From: Legionella waltersii | GTDB lineage: Bacteria; Pseudomonadota; Gammaproteobacteria; Legionellales; Legionellaceae | Assembly: GCF_001468085.1 (NCBI RefSeq) | Contig: NZ_LNZB01000060.1 | Coordinates: 520,257-584,256 of the forward strand | Length of the DNA stretch: 64,000 nucleotides | Reading direction: 5' to 3' | Part shown: positions 38,469 through 46,665 of the stretch, piece after piece | How the letters are laid out: each line of letters begins with the position of its first letter | Position numbering within the stretch: position 1 is the first letter of the stretch | Program-made: the position numbers and the translations under genes | The notes under the pieces: model-generated | Database searches by the model: none | Seen by the model: the letters and a program-made list of their open reading frames with translations, nothing else | Told to the model about the DNA's origin: nothing

Positions 38469-38515
38469 TTATCCACAAAATCTGTGTATAAGGTTGTGTA
38501 TAGTGCTGTGAATTA
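38469..38515. promoter_or_regulatory. Cluster of DnaA-box-like 9-mers
   Basis: TTATCCACA at 38469-38477 is the consensus DnaA box. Opposite in orientation are TGTGTATAA (38483-38491), TGTGTATAG (38495-38503) and a weaker TGTGAATTA (38507-38515), starting every 12 bases. They lie in the 207-base AT-rich region between two divergent genes. The flanking genes are not those of a chromosomal origin, so DnaA-dependent regulation or DnaA titration is more likely than replication start. Confidence 0.5.
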
Positions 38516-38584
38516 TGCATTAATTACGTAATTGATGGTTATGTCGTTTTTAATTAAACAGGGTATTAACTAAAGTAATTTACA

Positions 38585-39523
38585 ATGGAAATTGAAAGTA
38601 ATTTAATAGTGGATGAAAGTTTAAAGCAGCGGGAGGAAACCATAAAGACAATACTCACCAAACAAGAGGAAGCTTGGGTTCTTAGCAATAAATTTACAAG
38701 AGCTACCGATGAAGAAGAAGTTCTTATTTATCCGATGGGTGCCGAACGCTATTTATTGTCACAATTATTGAGCAAAGAGGAAGGAAGGTATCCAATTATT
38801 GACGACATTAAAGGCAAAAATGTTCTTGTAATACCCGGATATGGCAATAGTGCCTTCTTATTTGCAGATGCAGGTGCTACCTCAGTAACCGTATACGATA
38901 AAGATCCAGTAACTATAGCCTGGGTAAAGGCTTTTAAGAAGTTTTATCATTTCAGGGAGTGCAGTACATATCCTTCAATAGGAGAAGTTCTTACCGCTTT
39001 AAGTAAGTGGTATCCACCTTTATTGACTATACCTGGTTCTCGCTTAATGAATACAATCCTATGGGGATTAAATCCCAAAGCATTAAGAAAGCGATATCTC
39101 CGTTACATGTTGTCTTTGACACAAAAGGCCATGCAATTAAACCCAAAGAATGATTTCGAATTGGAATATCAGATTGATTTTCATTCTGGCGAATTGAAAC
39201 ATTGCCTAAAAAACAATACACAATCCAACTTTGACACTGTGTATGTTCCTTATTTATTAGGTGTTACTAATGGCATAGAGCGAGTATATGACATCACTCA
39301 ATTTATTCATCAAATCATTGAGCACATGCCCAGTTGCCGCATATTGATTACTCCATCGCAAAAAAATAAAGAGTTTCATATCGTTGGTAGCAGTTATTTT
39401 TCTACTACGGAATATAACCAGTTTGCAGACATACCGGGCGTAGACTCTTTAGTTGTAGCCGAAGACAGTGGCTGGTTTAAAACTCAGGGTATGTTAGTTC
39501 TTGGGAAAAAATCTGGACAGTGA
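38585..39523 (+). CDS. Rossmann-type SAM-dependent methyltransferase-like protein
   Basis: A 312-residue soluble protein. After an N-terminal helical part comes NVLVIPGYGNSAFLFADAG followed by VTVYDKDPVTIAWVKAFKKF, which matches the SAM-binding glycine loop and the acidic end of strand 2. Later FDTVYVPYLLGVTNGIERVYD stands where motif IV would be. The arrangement recalls BtaA-like 3-amino-3-carboxypropyl transferases, but the resemblance is general and substrate unknown. A strong terminator follows. Its promoter region holds the DnaA-box cluster. Confidence 0.65.
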   Translation: MEIESNLIVDESLKQREETIKTILTKQEEAWVLSNKFTRATDEEEVLIYPMGAERYLLSQLLSKEEGRYPIIDDIKGKNVLVIPGYGNSAFLFADAGATSVTVYDKDPVTIAWVKAFKKFYHFRECSTYPSIGEVLTALSKWYPPLLTIPGSRLMNTILWGLNPKALRKRYLRYMLSLTQKAMQLNPKNDFELEYQIDFHSGELKHCLKNNTQSNFDTVYVPYLLGVTNGIERVYDITQFIHQIIEHMPSCRILITPSQKNKEFHIVGSSYFSTTEYNQFADIPGVDSLVVAEDSGWFKTQGMLVLGKKSGQ

Positions 39524-39549
39524 TATGTGGCATAAAATACATTATGCGT

Positions 39550-39586
39550 GAATGTTAGGTCATTTGACCTAACATTCCGCTTTTTT
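39550..39586 (+). terminator. Strong intrinsic terminator
   Basis: A perfect 13-base stem, GAATGTTAGGTCA (39550-39562) with its complement TGACCTAACATTC (39565-39577), is followed by CGC and six T residues. It ends the plus-strand methyltransferase-like gene and lies in the gap facing convergent pepN; the hairpin could also stop pepN transcripts. Confidence 0.88.
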
Positions 39587-39602
39587 AAGTTATTGAATGA
39601 AC

Positions 39603-42290
39603 TTAGAGAAACAAACTTAACTTTTTCTGCTCCTCATTTTTTCCCTGTTTTCTTGATTTATCAGCAGATCGTCCATGCATTGTTAACGCAATAGGAATAG
39701 GCGGAATTTCTTTTGGTTTATCAAGAATCTTTTTTGCGGCATTTCTCACATCTTCAGAAGTAGCTTTCGTTGCAATGTTCTTAAGTGAAGCAAGCATCAT
39801 TTTAAATCGATTCTCATCGTATTTATCACATCTCGAATAGTTCTCAGTTAAGCGAATTGCTAGAGTGGGGTTGATTTTATCAAGCTTAAGAATTTGATCC
39901 TCAATCAATGAATAGCCTTTACCCGAAGAAGCGTGGAATCCATATGGATTATTAATAAACGTTAATAATAATGAATATACTTTATTTGGATTGGATAAAT
40001 CGAATGCTGAATGGGTTAATAGCTTTTCTACTCGTTCAACGACGTTAACCGAATGATTTGCTGCCTGTAGCTTAAACCAGTTATTGACAGCTCCTGGATC
40101 GTCTTGCCAATAGTTATAAAATTGTTCGAGAAGCTGCTCTGATTCAGGGCAATTCATCTCACACACTAAAGAAAGGGCTGAAATGGTTTCAGTCATGTTT
40201 TTTCTGAGACTGTCTTCGAACTGGTTGATTAATACATCCTTTGTTCTATCAGGAATAGCAACTGCTAAATAGGAGTAACAGGTATTCAATAAACGTCGTA
40301 ACCCAGCGTTTTTCATATCAAATAACTGATCCGCATCATCTGCTCTGTAATCTTGAAGTTGAATATGGAAACAACACTTATGCAAATCACCTTGCAGCGA
40401 TTTTGCCAGATGACCACGTATCAACTGTAGAGCTTCCGCGGTTTTTTCAATGTTTGGCTTAGTCTGTGTAGAAATTATATCCTCAAGTGATGGCAAGCTT
40501 ATGAGCTCAGCCTTCATCCACTCACTCAATTTGGGATCGTTTAGAATGGTTTTATACGCCTGAATGACTTCGGAAGTTAGATTGATGACTTTGCCATTAC
40601 AAAAATCAGTGACATAGCTCGTTATTAATGACTTAGCTGCTTCAGAACGATTGTACAAATTACTATCATGTGTCATTAACAGTACTAAATCACTCTTCCT
40701 ATAATCGTATTGAATGTTAACCGGTGCAGAAAAACTTCTAAATAAGGAAGGTGTTGGTCGCGTTGGAATGTCTGAATAGATTAGAGTCGTTTCATCTGAG
40801 TTTAATAGACGCATGTTATCAGATATGTACTCAGTCCCATCCGCTCCTAAAAGACCAAATAGCATTGGAATAGGGCGATCTTTAGCATTTTTTACTCTAA
40901 TTTTTAAAACGTAAAGCTGTTTCTTTTCGTTGTATTCATCGGTAATAACTACAGTAGGAATTTCTGATTCAGTAAACCAAGTTAGAAAAGAGCGAACATC
41001 ATGTCTTGTAGACTTTGTCATTGATTCAAGAAACGTTTCTATGGTTTCAGCGGTCCCGTCGTATTGAGTAAAAAATTGCGTTAATCCTTTGAAAAACTTC
41101 TTTTTTCCAATGACCAGCATCATCATCCGAAAAATATCAGCACTTTTTTCATAAGCTGCAGCAGTGTATAAACTTCTTACTGTTGTATAGGAACTTTGTC
41201 GTGGAGCACGTTCATCAAGATTTTTACCATCCAATAAACGAATCAAGTCTGTACCAAACAGTTCCTCTCTGAACATTGCAGCCCTAAAGGTAGTTAACCC
41301 TTCCTTTAAAGGTAAGTTAAACCAATCTCTAATCGTTACTCTGTTACCAGACCAGTAGTGAAAATACTCGTGAGCGACAACTTCAAGCACTCTCAATCTA
41401 TCCAAATCAGTTTTCGATTTAGAGTCAGCGTATAAATTGGCTGTATTAAACAAGATGAGCCCAGTTGGTTCAGAAGCTCCAGAGGGGTATTTATCAACAC
41501 CTGCAACCATCAAATGCTCAAGATCGCAAGGCAAATTGAGTTTTTCTTCATCCCATTTTAGAGCATTTTGTAATACTTTCTTTGCGAACTCGCAGCTTGA
41601 TAAGGCATGTTTTGGAACAAAAAATTCTATTGGAAGTGCTTTTCCTGTTTTAGATTTGAAATAGGCGATTGTTTGTTCCAGTTTTCCCGCAACCAAAGCG
41701 AACAAATAGCTCGGTTTAGGTAATGAATCATACCAAGTAACAGCATGTCTACCCATGGATAATTCTTCGGTACCTTTCATGATTCCATTGGATAATAAAA
41801 CAGGATAGTCATCTTTAAAGGCTATAATAGTTGTTTTATAGGTTGATAAATTATCGGGGCGATCCTGAAAGTAAAATACTCTTCTTAACCCTTCAGTTTC
41901 TGCTTTAACAAGGACAACTCCTTCTGTTTCATATAATCCGAACAAATCAGTGTTTTCTCGAAGTTCGCAGGTCATTTCAACAGTAAAGGACTCGTTTTTC
42001 GGGGGATTCATTAGAGTTAATGAGTCGTCAGTTAAACTATAAGAATTAGGTTCTAAGGGTTGCCCATTCAATTGTAATGATTTTAAATCAATATTTTGTC
42101 CATCTAAAACCAAACTTGTATTTTCAGCTGGTTTATTGGTTGGACTTGGTACAACTGTTAGCTTAGCGAATGAGGTTATTGGATCTCTACTTATATCAAT
42201 GCATAAATCCACATGAGTAATAATATAATCTAATGGTTTGTAATCACTCAGTTTTTTTATTTTAGAAACTGCAGTCTGCTTAGCCTTCAT
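39603..42290 (-). CDS. pepN: Aminopeptidase N, M1 family
   Basis: A zinc metallopeptidase of 895 residues removing N-terminal amino acids in the cytoplasm. The zinc site is HEYFH (H307, E308, H311) with the third ligand E330 in LKEGLTTF. The exopeptidase motif, GAMEN in E. coli, reads GASEP at residues 271-275: the glutamate is kept but Met and Asn are replaced. AAGGAG lies 6 bases before the ATG. A small gene ends 32 bases upstream on the same strand. A possible nuance is altered substrate preference; the overall length and four-domain layout are those of PepN. Confidence 0.94.
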   Translation of the reverse strand: MKAKQTAVSKIKKLSDYKPLDYIITHVDLCIDISRDPITSFAKLTVVPSPTNKPAENTSLVLDGQNIDLKSLQLNGQPLEPNSYSLTDDSLTLMNPPKNESFTVEMTCELRENTDLFGLYETEGVVLVKAETEGLRRVFYFQDRPDNLSTYKTTIIAFKDDYPVLLSNGIMKGTEELSMGRHAVTWYDSLPKPSYLFALVAGKLEQTIAYFKSKTGKALPIEFFVPKHALSSCEFAKKVLQNALKWDEEKLNLPCDLEHLMVAGVDKYPSGASEPTGLILFNTANLYADSKSKTDLDRLRVLEVVAHEYFHYWSGNRVTIRDWFNLPLKEGLTTFRAAMFREELFGTDLIRLLDGKNLDERAPRQSSYTTVRSLYTAAAYEKSADIFRMMMLVIGKKKFFKGLTQFFTQYDGTAETIETFLESMTKSTRHDVRSFLTWFTESEIPTVVITDEYNEKKQLYVLKIRVKNAKDRPIPMLFGLLGADGTEYISDNMRLLNSDETTLIYSDIPTRPTPSLFRSFSAPVNIQYDYRKSDLVLLMTHDSNLYNRSEAAKSLITSYVTDFCNGKVINLTSEVIQAYKTILNDPKLSEWMKAELISLPSLEDIISTQTKPNIEKTAEALQLIRGHLAKSLQGDLHKCCFHIQLQDYRADDADQLFDMKNAGLRRLLNTCYSYLAVAIPDRTKDVLINQFEDSLRKNMTETISALSLVCEMNCPESEQLLEQFYNYWQDDPGAVNNWFKLQAANHSVNVVERVEKLLTHSAFDLSNPNKVYSLLLTFINNPYGFHASSGKGYSLIEDQILKLDKINPTLAIRLTENYSRCDKYDENRFKMMLASLKNIATKATSEDVRNAAKKILDKPKEIPPIPIALTMHGRSADKSRKQGKNEEQKKLSLFL

Positions 42291-42322
42291 CGGTACTCCT
42301 TGAGTTAACTCTGATCTTCCAT

Positions 42323-42589
42323 TTATTGATAAGAAATTGTTGATGTAACCTCAATTAGATCGGTATTAGTCTTGTCAGTTATATCAAAAAGGCCATAGCT
42401 AAGAGAATTGGTATCTGTTGAGAAAAATGTCTTTAGTTCATTTCCCGCGTGTGCACGTCTTAATTTAGGTTGAATCATTGTATTTTCATCAACTTTAACA
42501 CAATGTTGAACGATTGCCGCTGGAAGAATTAGGGGTTCAGATTTAAATTTATGTAAAATTTTATTTTTTTTATCAAAGAATAAAGGCAT
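42323..42589 (-). CDS. Small hypothetical protein upstream of pepN
   Basis: An 88-residue soluble protein of no recognised family. The N-terminus is basic (MPLFFDKKNKILHKFKSE), and the C-terminus is Thr/Ser-rich. GGAG lies 8 bases before the ATG, supporting expression. It precedes pepN by 32 bases and may be co-transcribed with it. Its C-terminal end (LIEVTSTISYQ) carries little that indicates function. Confidence 0.6.
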   Translation of the reverse strand: MPLFFDKKNKILHKFKSEPLILPAAIVQHCVKVDENTMIQPKLRRAHAGNELKTFFSTDTNSLSYGLFDITDKTNTDLIEVTSTISYQ

Positions 42590-42940
42590 AAATAAATCTC
42601 CGTATATATTTAATAAGCTTTTTGATAATAAATTGATATTTATAAAAAAGCATTAGTTTTTTAAATAATTTGTTTGCTAACTCTCGCGCTTCATTATGTA
42701 TCTAGGATGAACAGGACTATTGTTCCATGATATTGGCTTGAGCATCCTCACAACCCTTTGAAGCATTCAACGAATGACTTCATGATTATAACCCTGTTTT
42801 TAAATAAATCAGCTAGATCTATTGGGCAATATATTGATATTTTTGGTTAAAATTTGTATCATTCATCTTTATTGTTCTCAATTCATACAAGATTTGCAGT
42901 TAAGCCTGCATACAATTAAAAACTCATTAGGAGTAAAGTA
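42590..42940. other. AT-rich intergenic promoter region
   Basis: 351 bases without a gene, separating two divergent transcription units. It must hold promoters for the pepN unit and the glycosyltransferase gene. The plus-strand gene's ribosome site AGGAG is at its right edge. I looked for PmrA-like (paired TTAA) and CpxR-like (paired GTAAA) boxes common before Legionella effectors and saw no convincing copy. Confidence 0.6.
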
Positions 42941-44743
42941 GTGACCTTCGAATATAACCCTCATTCGCATGTAAAAGTTTGGTTAAGTAATAAGCCAGAC
43001 GTGTTTATGAATTTTGAAAATCAAACACGGTTAATAAAAATGCGCGAGCAAAACCCTAATGATCCAATCCATCTAATCTATGACTCTACTTTGCTTAATG
43101 CGAAAGCAAACAGAGAGTTGTTGGATTTTTGCACTGAGAATGAGATTACTCCGGTTGATGCAGAGCAATTCAAATCACGAGTTACAGGTCAAGAGGCAAG
43201 GTTGTATCAACTCTATAAAAATGAAATAGAGCACCTTGATAATGGTGGTAATCTAGGAGTAGCTAGCGATATTTTGCGATGGTTAAGAGAGTCTTACTTA
43301 CTAGGCTCTTACACCGATTTAGATGTTCCATTAAATACTAAAGGATTCCCCAAAAGAGTTGATCTTGAAGTACCATTATTACTGAATATCGGTAGTTTGA
43401 AATTATTAGGCAATATGGAAATGCTCATCGTATTGAATGAATATATAGCATTAGCGGATGGTCAGGAAGAGGTTGCCCAGCAAGACATTGAACGTGTCCA
43501 AGCAGGTATAGCAGACAAACTGGAAAACTATTACTCTGACTATATTGAGGAAACAGAGCATGCGCTAGGAAACAGTAATTTCCTTAATCGTGTGTTATTA
43601 GGCTATATGAAAAATAGGGCAGAGTCGCTTTATATAAAACTAGCTAACGATCTTAGAGCGAGAGCACTCAAGGAGTTAAATGTTAACTCAATTTCATCCA
43701 GAGAACTTAGGGCTTATGCCAGTAAAATCATGAGCAATAGCAGAAGTTATCTAGATTTTAAGCGCAGTGGCGAGGAAACAGATCACGACGTAGTTGTGCG
43801 ATTAAGAAATGAGTTAAAAAGTCAGTTAGGATTTATCAAATGGTTATTCTTCAGAAGCGAATACAAGCAAATTCAAAAGCAACTTGAGTTAAATGACGAG
43901 GATTTTATTAACTCAATGATGAAGAAGGAAAAGTCGCTGTATATAAAATCAATTGTTGTCTGTACCACCGGACCTATTGCAGTCGCTAAGAGCTTTTTTG
44001 GCACTTATGTCATGACAAAAGACGAGGTCAATAAAAGAGCGGTTCCAGTATCCTTTAGTCATTACAATCTCGATCAAGCATTCCTTTCAAACAACGTAAT
44101 TCCAATGCATCAAAATGCTTGGGGCATGTTGAAATACTTGGGTGTCGATGTTGGCGTTTTAAATGATTCCTCTTGGTTAGAGGAGGGTATGGCTCTACAA
44201 GATGCTCGTCAGGCTAAGCTTTTAGAAACTAAACAAGACTTAGAAATGAATCTCCCTCAAAAGTTAGCTGCGATAAAAAGCGGAGTTGCTGAACACCTAA
44301 GTAAATTGGAAGTAGAAGACACTGGTCTCTTTTCTTTTCTATTTAAAAGTAGAAGAACTGCAAAGATTGAAGCATTAAACGCTGTGCTGGGTTGTTTTGA
44401 TGACAATGAATCTTTTAATATTAAGCAGTTCAGACAAGCAGTTTCTCAATTTAAACCTAATGTCTACGATGGTTTACTTTCAAGAGACACAGAAACTCTT
44501 ATTAACTACATTGAAGAGTTATGTCACCAAGCCATTGTTCTAAGGGTTTCCAGAGATAGAAAATTGCACATGAAGCCGCAATTTTACACCAATCCTATGA
44601 AAGATATGTTAGTAGCAACTCAACAAAGACAAACTGATGCAGCAGAAAGTGAACCTGTGCAGCATGATAAAGTGTTTTCTGACCATGTTGGCCCCAAAAC
44701 TAATACTACAGTTAATACCTCTTTAGTGCCAACTTTTAAGTAA
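42941..44743 (+). CDS. Glycosyltransferase with DxD motif, candidate Dot/Icm effector
   Basis: A 600-residue protein. The first ~210 residues match the core of TcdB/Gly_transf_sug-type GT-A glycosyltransferases: IHLIYDSTLLN, then the conserved VASDILRWLRESYLLGSYTD (S109-D110) leading to the metal-binding D126-L-D128. The rest is largely helical and unlike anything recognised, with a basic loop and a polar C-terminal tail suited to a secretion signal. Start is GTG at 42941 with AGGAG 7 bases upstream. It has no signal peptide. Legionella injects several such glycosyltransferases (Lgt, SetA); family membership here is by motif, and target and sugar are unknown. Confidence 0.75.
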   Translation: MTFEYNPHSHVKVWLSNKPDVFMNFENQTRLIKMREQNPNDPIHLIYDSTLLNAKANRELLDFCTENEITPVDAEQFKSRVTGQEARLYQLYKNEIEHLDNGGNLGVASDILRWLRESYLLGSYTDLDVPLNTKGFPKRVDLEVPLLLNIGSLKLLGNMEMLIVLNEYIALADGQEEVAQQDIERVQAGIADKLENYYSDYIEETEHALGNSNFLNRVLLGYMKNRAESLYIKLANDLRARALKELNVNSISSRELRAYASKIMSNSRSYLDFKRSGEETDHDVVVRLRNELKSQLGFIKWLFFRSEYKQIQKQLELNDEDFINSMMKKEKSLYIKSIVVCTTGPIAVAKSFFGTYVMTKDEVNKRAVPVSFSHYNLDQAFLSNNVIPMHQNAWGMLKYLGVDVGVLNDSSWLEEGMALQDARQAKLLETKQDLEMNLPQKLAAIKSGVAEHLSKLEVEDTGLFSFLFKSRRTAKIEALNAVLGCFDDNESFNIKQFRQAVSQFKPNVYDGLLSRDTETLINYIEELCHQAIVLRVSRDRKLHMKPQFYTNPMKDMLVATQQRQTDAAESEPVQHDKVFSDHVGPKTNTTVNTSLVPTFK

Positions 44744-44757
44744 TGGTTCACGACTAA

Positions 44758-45264
44758 ATGCTTATAATACTCGGGGGGCTTCCAGGTACTGGAAAATCTA
44801 CAATTGCTAAGGAGTTAGCCAAAAGGCTCAATGCAGTTTATTTAAGAGTAGATTCAATTGAGCAGGCTATTAAAGACTTTAATCACAATAATAATCTCAT
44901 GGGTCCTGAAGGTTATGTCATTAGTTATGCAATTGCACAGGATAATTTGTGCTTAGGGAATCATGACATTGCCGACTCAGTAAATCCGATAGAGCTTACA
45001 CGATATGAGTGGCGTCAAGTGGCAATTGAATCTTTGTGTCCTTTTGTAGAAATTGAGATTTTTTGTTCAGATGCAAAGGAGCATAGACAGCGTGTTGAAT
45101 CTAGAGAATCAGAAATTTCTGGGCTTATATTGCCGACTTGGGAAGAAGTTAAAAATCGTGATTACGAGAATTGGAAAACTAAATCACTAACTATAGACAC
45201 TGCTGAGTATTCAGCTGTTGAGTCTGTGCAACTGATTTTAAATTCCTGTAAACAATTTTTGTGA
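44758..45264 (+). CDS. P-loop kinase of the AAA_33 / small-molecule kinase type
   Basis: A 168-residue protein with Walker A GGLPGTGKST at residues 5-14, LRVDSIEQAI (the Asp after strand 2 used by gluconate-kinase and chloramphenicol-phosphotransferase-like enzymes) and a lid-like stretch around CSDAKEHRQRVESRES. It is probably a small-molecule kinase of unknown substrate. Start is ATG 14 bases after the glycosyltransferase stop, so the two are likely co-transcribed. Followed by a hairpin. Confidence 0.75.
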   Translation: MLIILGGLPGTGKSTIAKELAKRLNAVYLRVDSIEQAIKDFNHNNNLMGPEGYVISYAIAQDNLCLGNHDIADSVNPIELTRYEWRQVAIESLCPFVEIEIFCSDAKEHRQRVESRESEISGLILPTWEEVKNRDYENWKTKSLTIDTAEYSAVESVQLILNSCKQFL

Positions 45265-45296
45265 GAAATCAGGGGACTTGATCGACCGGCATCATT

Positions 45297-45324
45297 AGGT
45301 CTGATTATTTTGATAATCAGACCT
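45297..45324. terminator. Perfect 12-base hairpin after the kinase gene
   Basis: AGGTCTGATTAT and ATAATCAGACCT form a perfect stem around a TTTG loop, 32 bases after the kinase stop. No U-tract follows, so it is either a weak terminator or part of the repeat-rich patch that begins here. Confidence 0.45.
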
Positions 45325-45459
45325 ATGGCAATACAGTACTTGGAGGCTTCAAGTAACAAACGCAACTGCATTCCTTTTTTAACTTGAACCATTCCCTGGT
45401 TCCTCAGCTTTTTTCTTTGGGACCACCTAAGAAGTACTAACAATCCCTTACACAGATGG

Positions 45460-45556
45460 CTCTCATCCAGCCCATCAGAATGTTCAGACAGGAAATAACT
45501 CCCATTCATATTCCTTGAGGTTTTCTTTCTGAACGTTATGAAGGGCTTGATGAGAG
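45460..45556. repeat. Long imperfect inverted repeat
   Basis: The segment 45460-45495 pairs with 45522-45556 in inverted orientation with about seven mismatches (cores CTCTCATC/GATGAGAG, GTTCAGA/TCTGAAC). The loop is about 26 bases. Together with a further CAGACAGGAAA inverted copy on its right flank, it resembles a MITE or the folded end of a decayed insertion sequence. No transposase fragment could be recognised. Confidence 0.5.
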
Positions 45557-45802
45557 TTGTTTTCCTGTCTGAGTGAACTGACAAGTCAGTCTATGGTCAC
45601 CTAAATCAACTGAACCAATCATTCATCGGGTTTATTTTTTCCAAAATGGAAAAAAGACATTTACAAATTTCTATATTGTCAAAAATAAGAACCTAGTGAT
45701 AAAATTTAGTACATATCAAATAGAAACGGATCCTTTGGAGTGAAAAGTGATCACATATTTGATTGCAAAACAAATTTTTAACTAGGTCTATAAGGTGTAA
45801 TC

Positions 45803-46546
45803 ATGAACGAGAAACTAGAACAGCTCAACAAAAACTCTCTAACCGGTGAGTGCATGCCAGAAATTGGGACTAATTCAACCAAAAAATTATTAGGCGCCAT
45901 GGCAACTAACTTTACCCGCGCTATCGAAGTAGAACAGCAGAAAAAGAAGGCAACTCGAACTGGGCAACTATTTCCAGGAGCAAATCCAACCACAGGTCGA
46001 CGTAAATTTAATTGCGAAAATCGCCAAGAATTGGATGATAAAGTAAGTAAAGCATCGGATAAAAGTGTAGATGCTATAATAACTCCAATTAATGAGGGAC
46101 ATGATCAACATGGTGTTCCATTAACTAAGCATGCACTTGAAACCTTTTCAAATCAAATAGAATACAATGAACAAAACGGCTTGCGAGCTGTACAACCTCA
46201 TGATGAGTCTTATAGACAGGAACTCAACAATTCGGTTGCATTTTCCAAAGCTTATAAGGAAGATCGTGATGTAGAGAATAAAGCTGGCTCTGTTTTACAT
46301 CTAATTAACGCTGTTGCTTGTAGGGTAATCAGTGACTTGGCGCCAACTGATGGAGAAATTCGATGGGGCGATATCCGATCTTCCAGTGATGAGAAACAAG
46401 TGGAAGATTCAAAAGAAGTTCAAATGGACAATAGGGAGAGCTATTCTGAACAAACACAAAGTGACAAAGAAGACAGCTCAAGCGATGAAAGAGAAGATAA
46501 GGATGAAGGTTGTCATTCAGCAATGGAGACAATGGGCTTTCATTAA
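45803..46546 (+). CDS. Hypothetical protein with acidic tail, candidate effector
   Basis: A 247-residue soluble protein of no recognised family, without signal peptide or TM segment. The N-terminal ~60 residues are polar and basic; the last 45 are very rich in Ser, Asp, Glu and Lys (SDKEDSSSDEREDKDEG) before a short CHSAMETMGFH end. A glutamate-rich block followed by a small hydrophobic end is the composition known for Dot/Icm C-terminal signals, but here the block is unusually long. Isolated by repeat-rich DNA upstream. Function unknown. Confidence 0.65.
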   Translation: MNEKLEQLNKNSLTGECMPEIGTNSTKKLLGAMATNFTRAIEVEQQKKKATRTGQLFPGANPTTGRRKFNCENRQELDDKVSKASDKSVDAIITPINEGHDQHGVPLTKHALETFSNQIEYNEQNGLRAVQPHDESYRQELNNSVAFSKAYKEDRDVENKAGSVLHLINAVACRVISDLAPTDGEIRWGDIRSSSDEKQVEDSKEVQMDNRESYSEQTQSDKEDSSSDEREDKDEGCHSAMETMGFH

Positions 46547-46578
46547 TGTCAATAATGGGTATGTGTAAATAAACTATC

Positions 46579-46605
46579 AAAAGGTTAAAAGGATTTAACT
46601 CTTTT
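46579..46605 (+). terminator. Possible terminator
   Basis: AAAAGGTTAAA at 46579-46589 pairs, with one bulge, with TTTAACTCTTTT at 46594-46605, in the gap between the two acidic-tailed genes. The stem is AT-rich and weak, but it ends in a T run. Confidence 0.4.
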
Positions 46606-46665
46606 ATGAATCAATAACAACCGTTATGATATATTTAAACGCACCCAAATCATAGAGATAGAACC

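Larger units (their letters stand above)
45265..45802. other. Non-coding, inverted-repeat-rich intergenic region
   Basis: 538 bases with no convincing gene. It holds a perfect hairpin at 45297-45324, a long imperfect inverted repeat at 45460-45556, and a small palindrome ACTGAC-AA-GTCAGT at 45577-45590. A second copy-like stretch, CAGACAGGAAA, recurs inverted at about 45560-45570. The structure suggests a degraded mobile element or MITE, but no terminal repeats or target duplication could be fixed. Confidence 0.5.

Noticed and set aside
38469..38515. Chromosomal replication origin
   Set aside because: DnaA boxes are present, but dnaA, dnaN, gidA/mnmG, rpmH and parAB are absent nearby, and no GATC cluster or clear 13-mer unwinding repeats were seen.
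20849..45306. A 14-base string CATTAGGTCTGATT shared by the hairpins at 20.8 kb and 45.3 kb
   Set aside because: Several 14-base matches are expected by chance within 64 kb of AT-rich sequence, and flanks do not align.
45162..45584. A 140-residue minus-strand frame over the repeat-rich patch and the kinase 3' end
   Set aside because: It overlaps the end of a clear kinase gene and runs through hairpins; no recognisable transposase or other motif. It could still hide a decayed element fragment.
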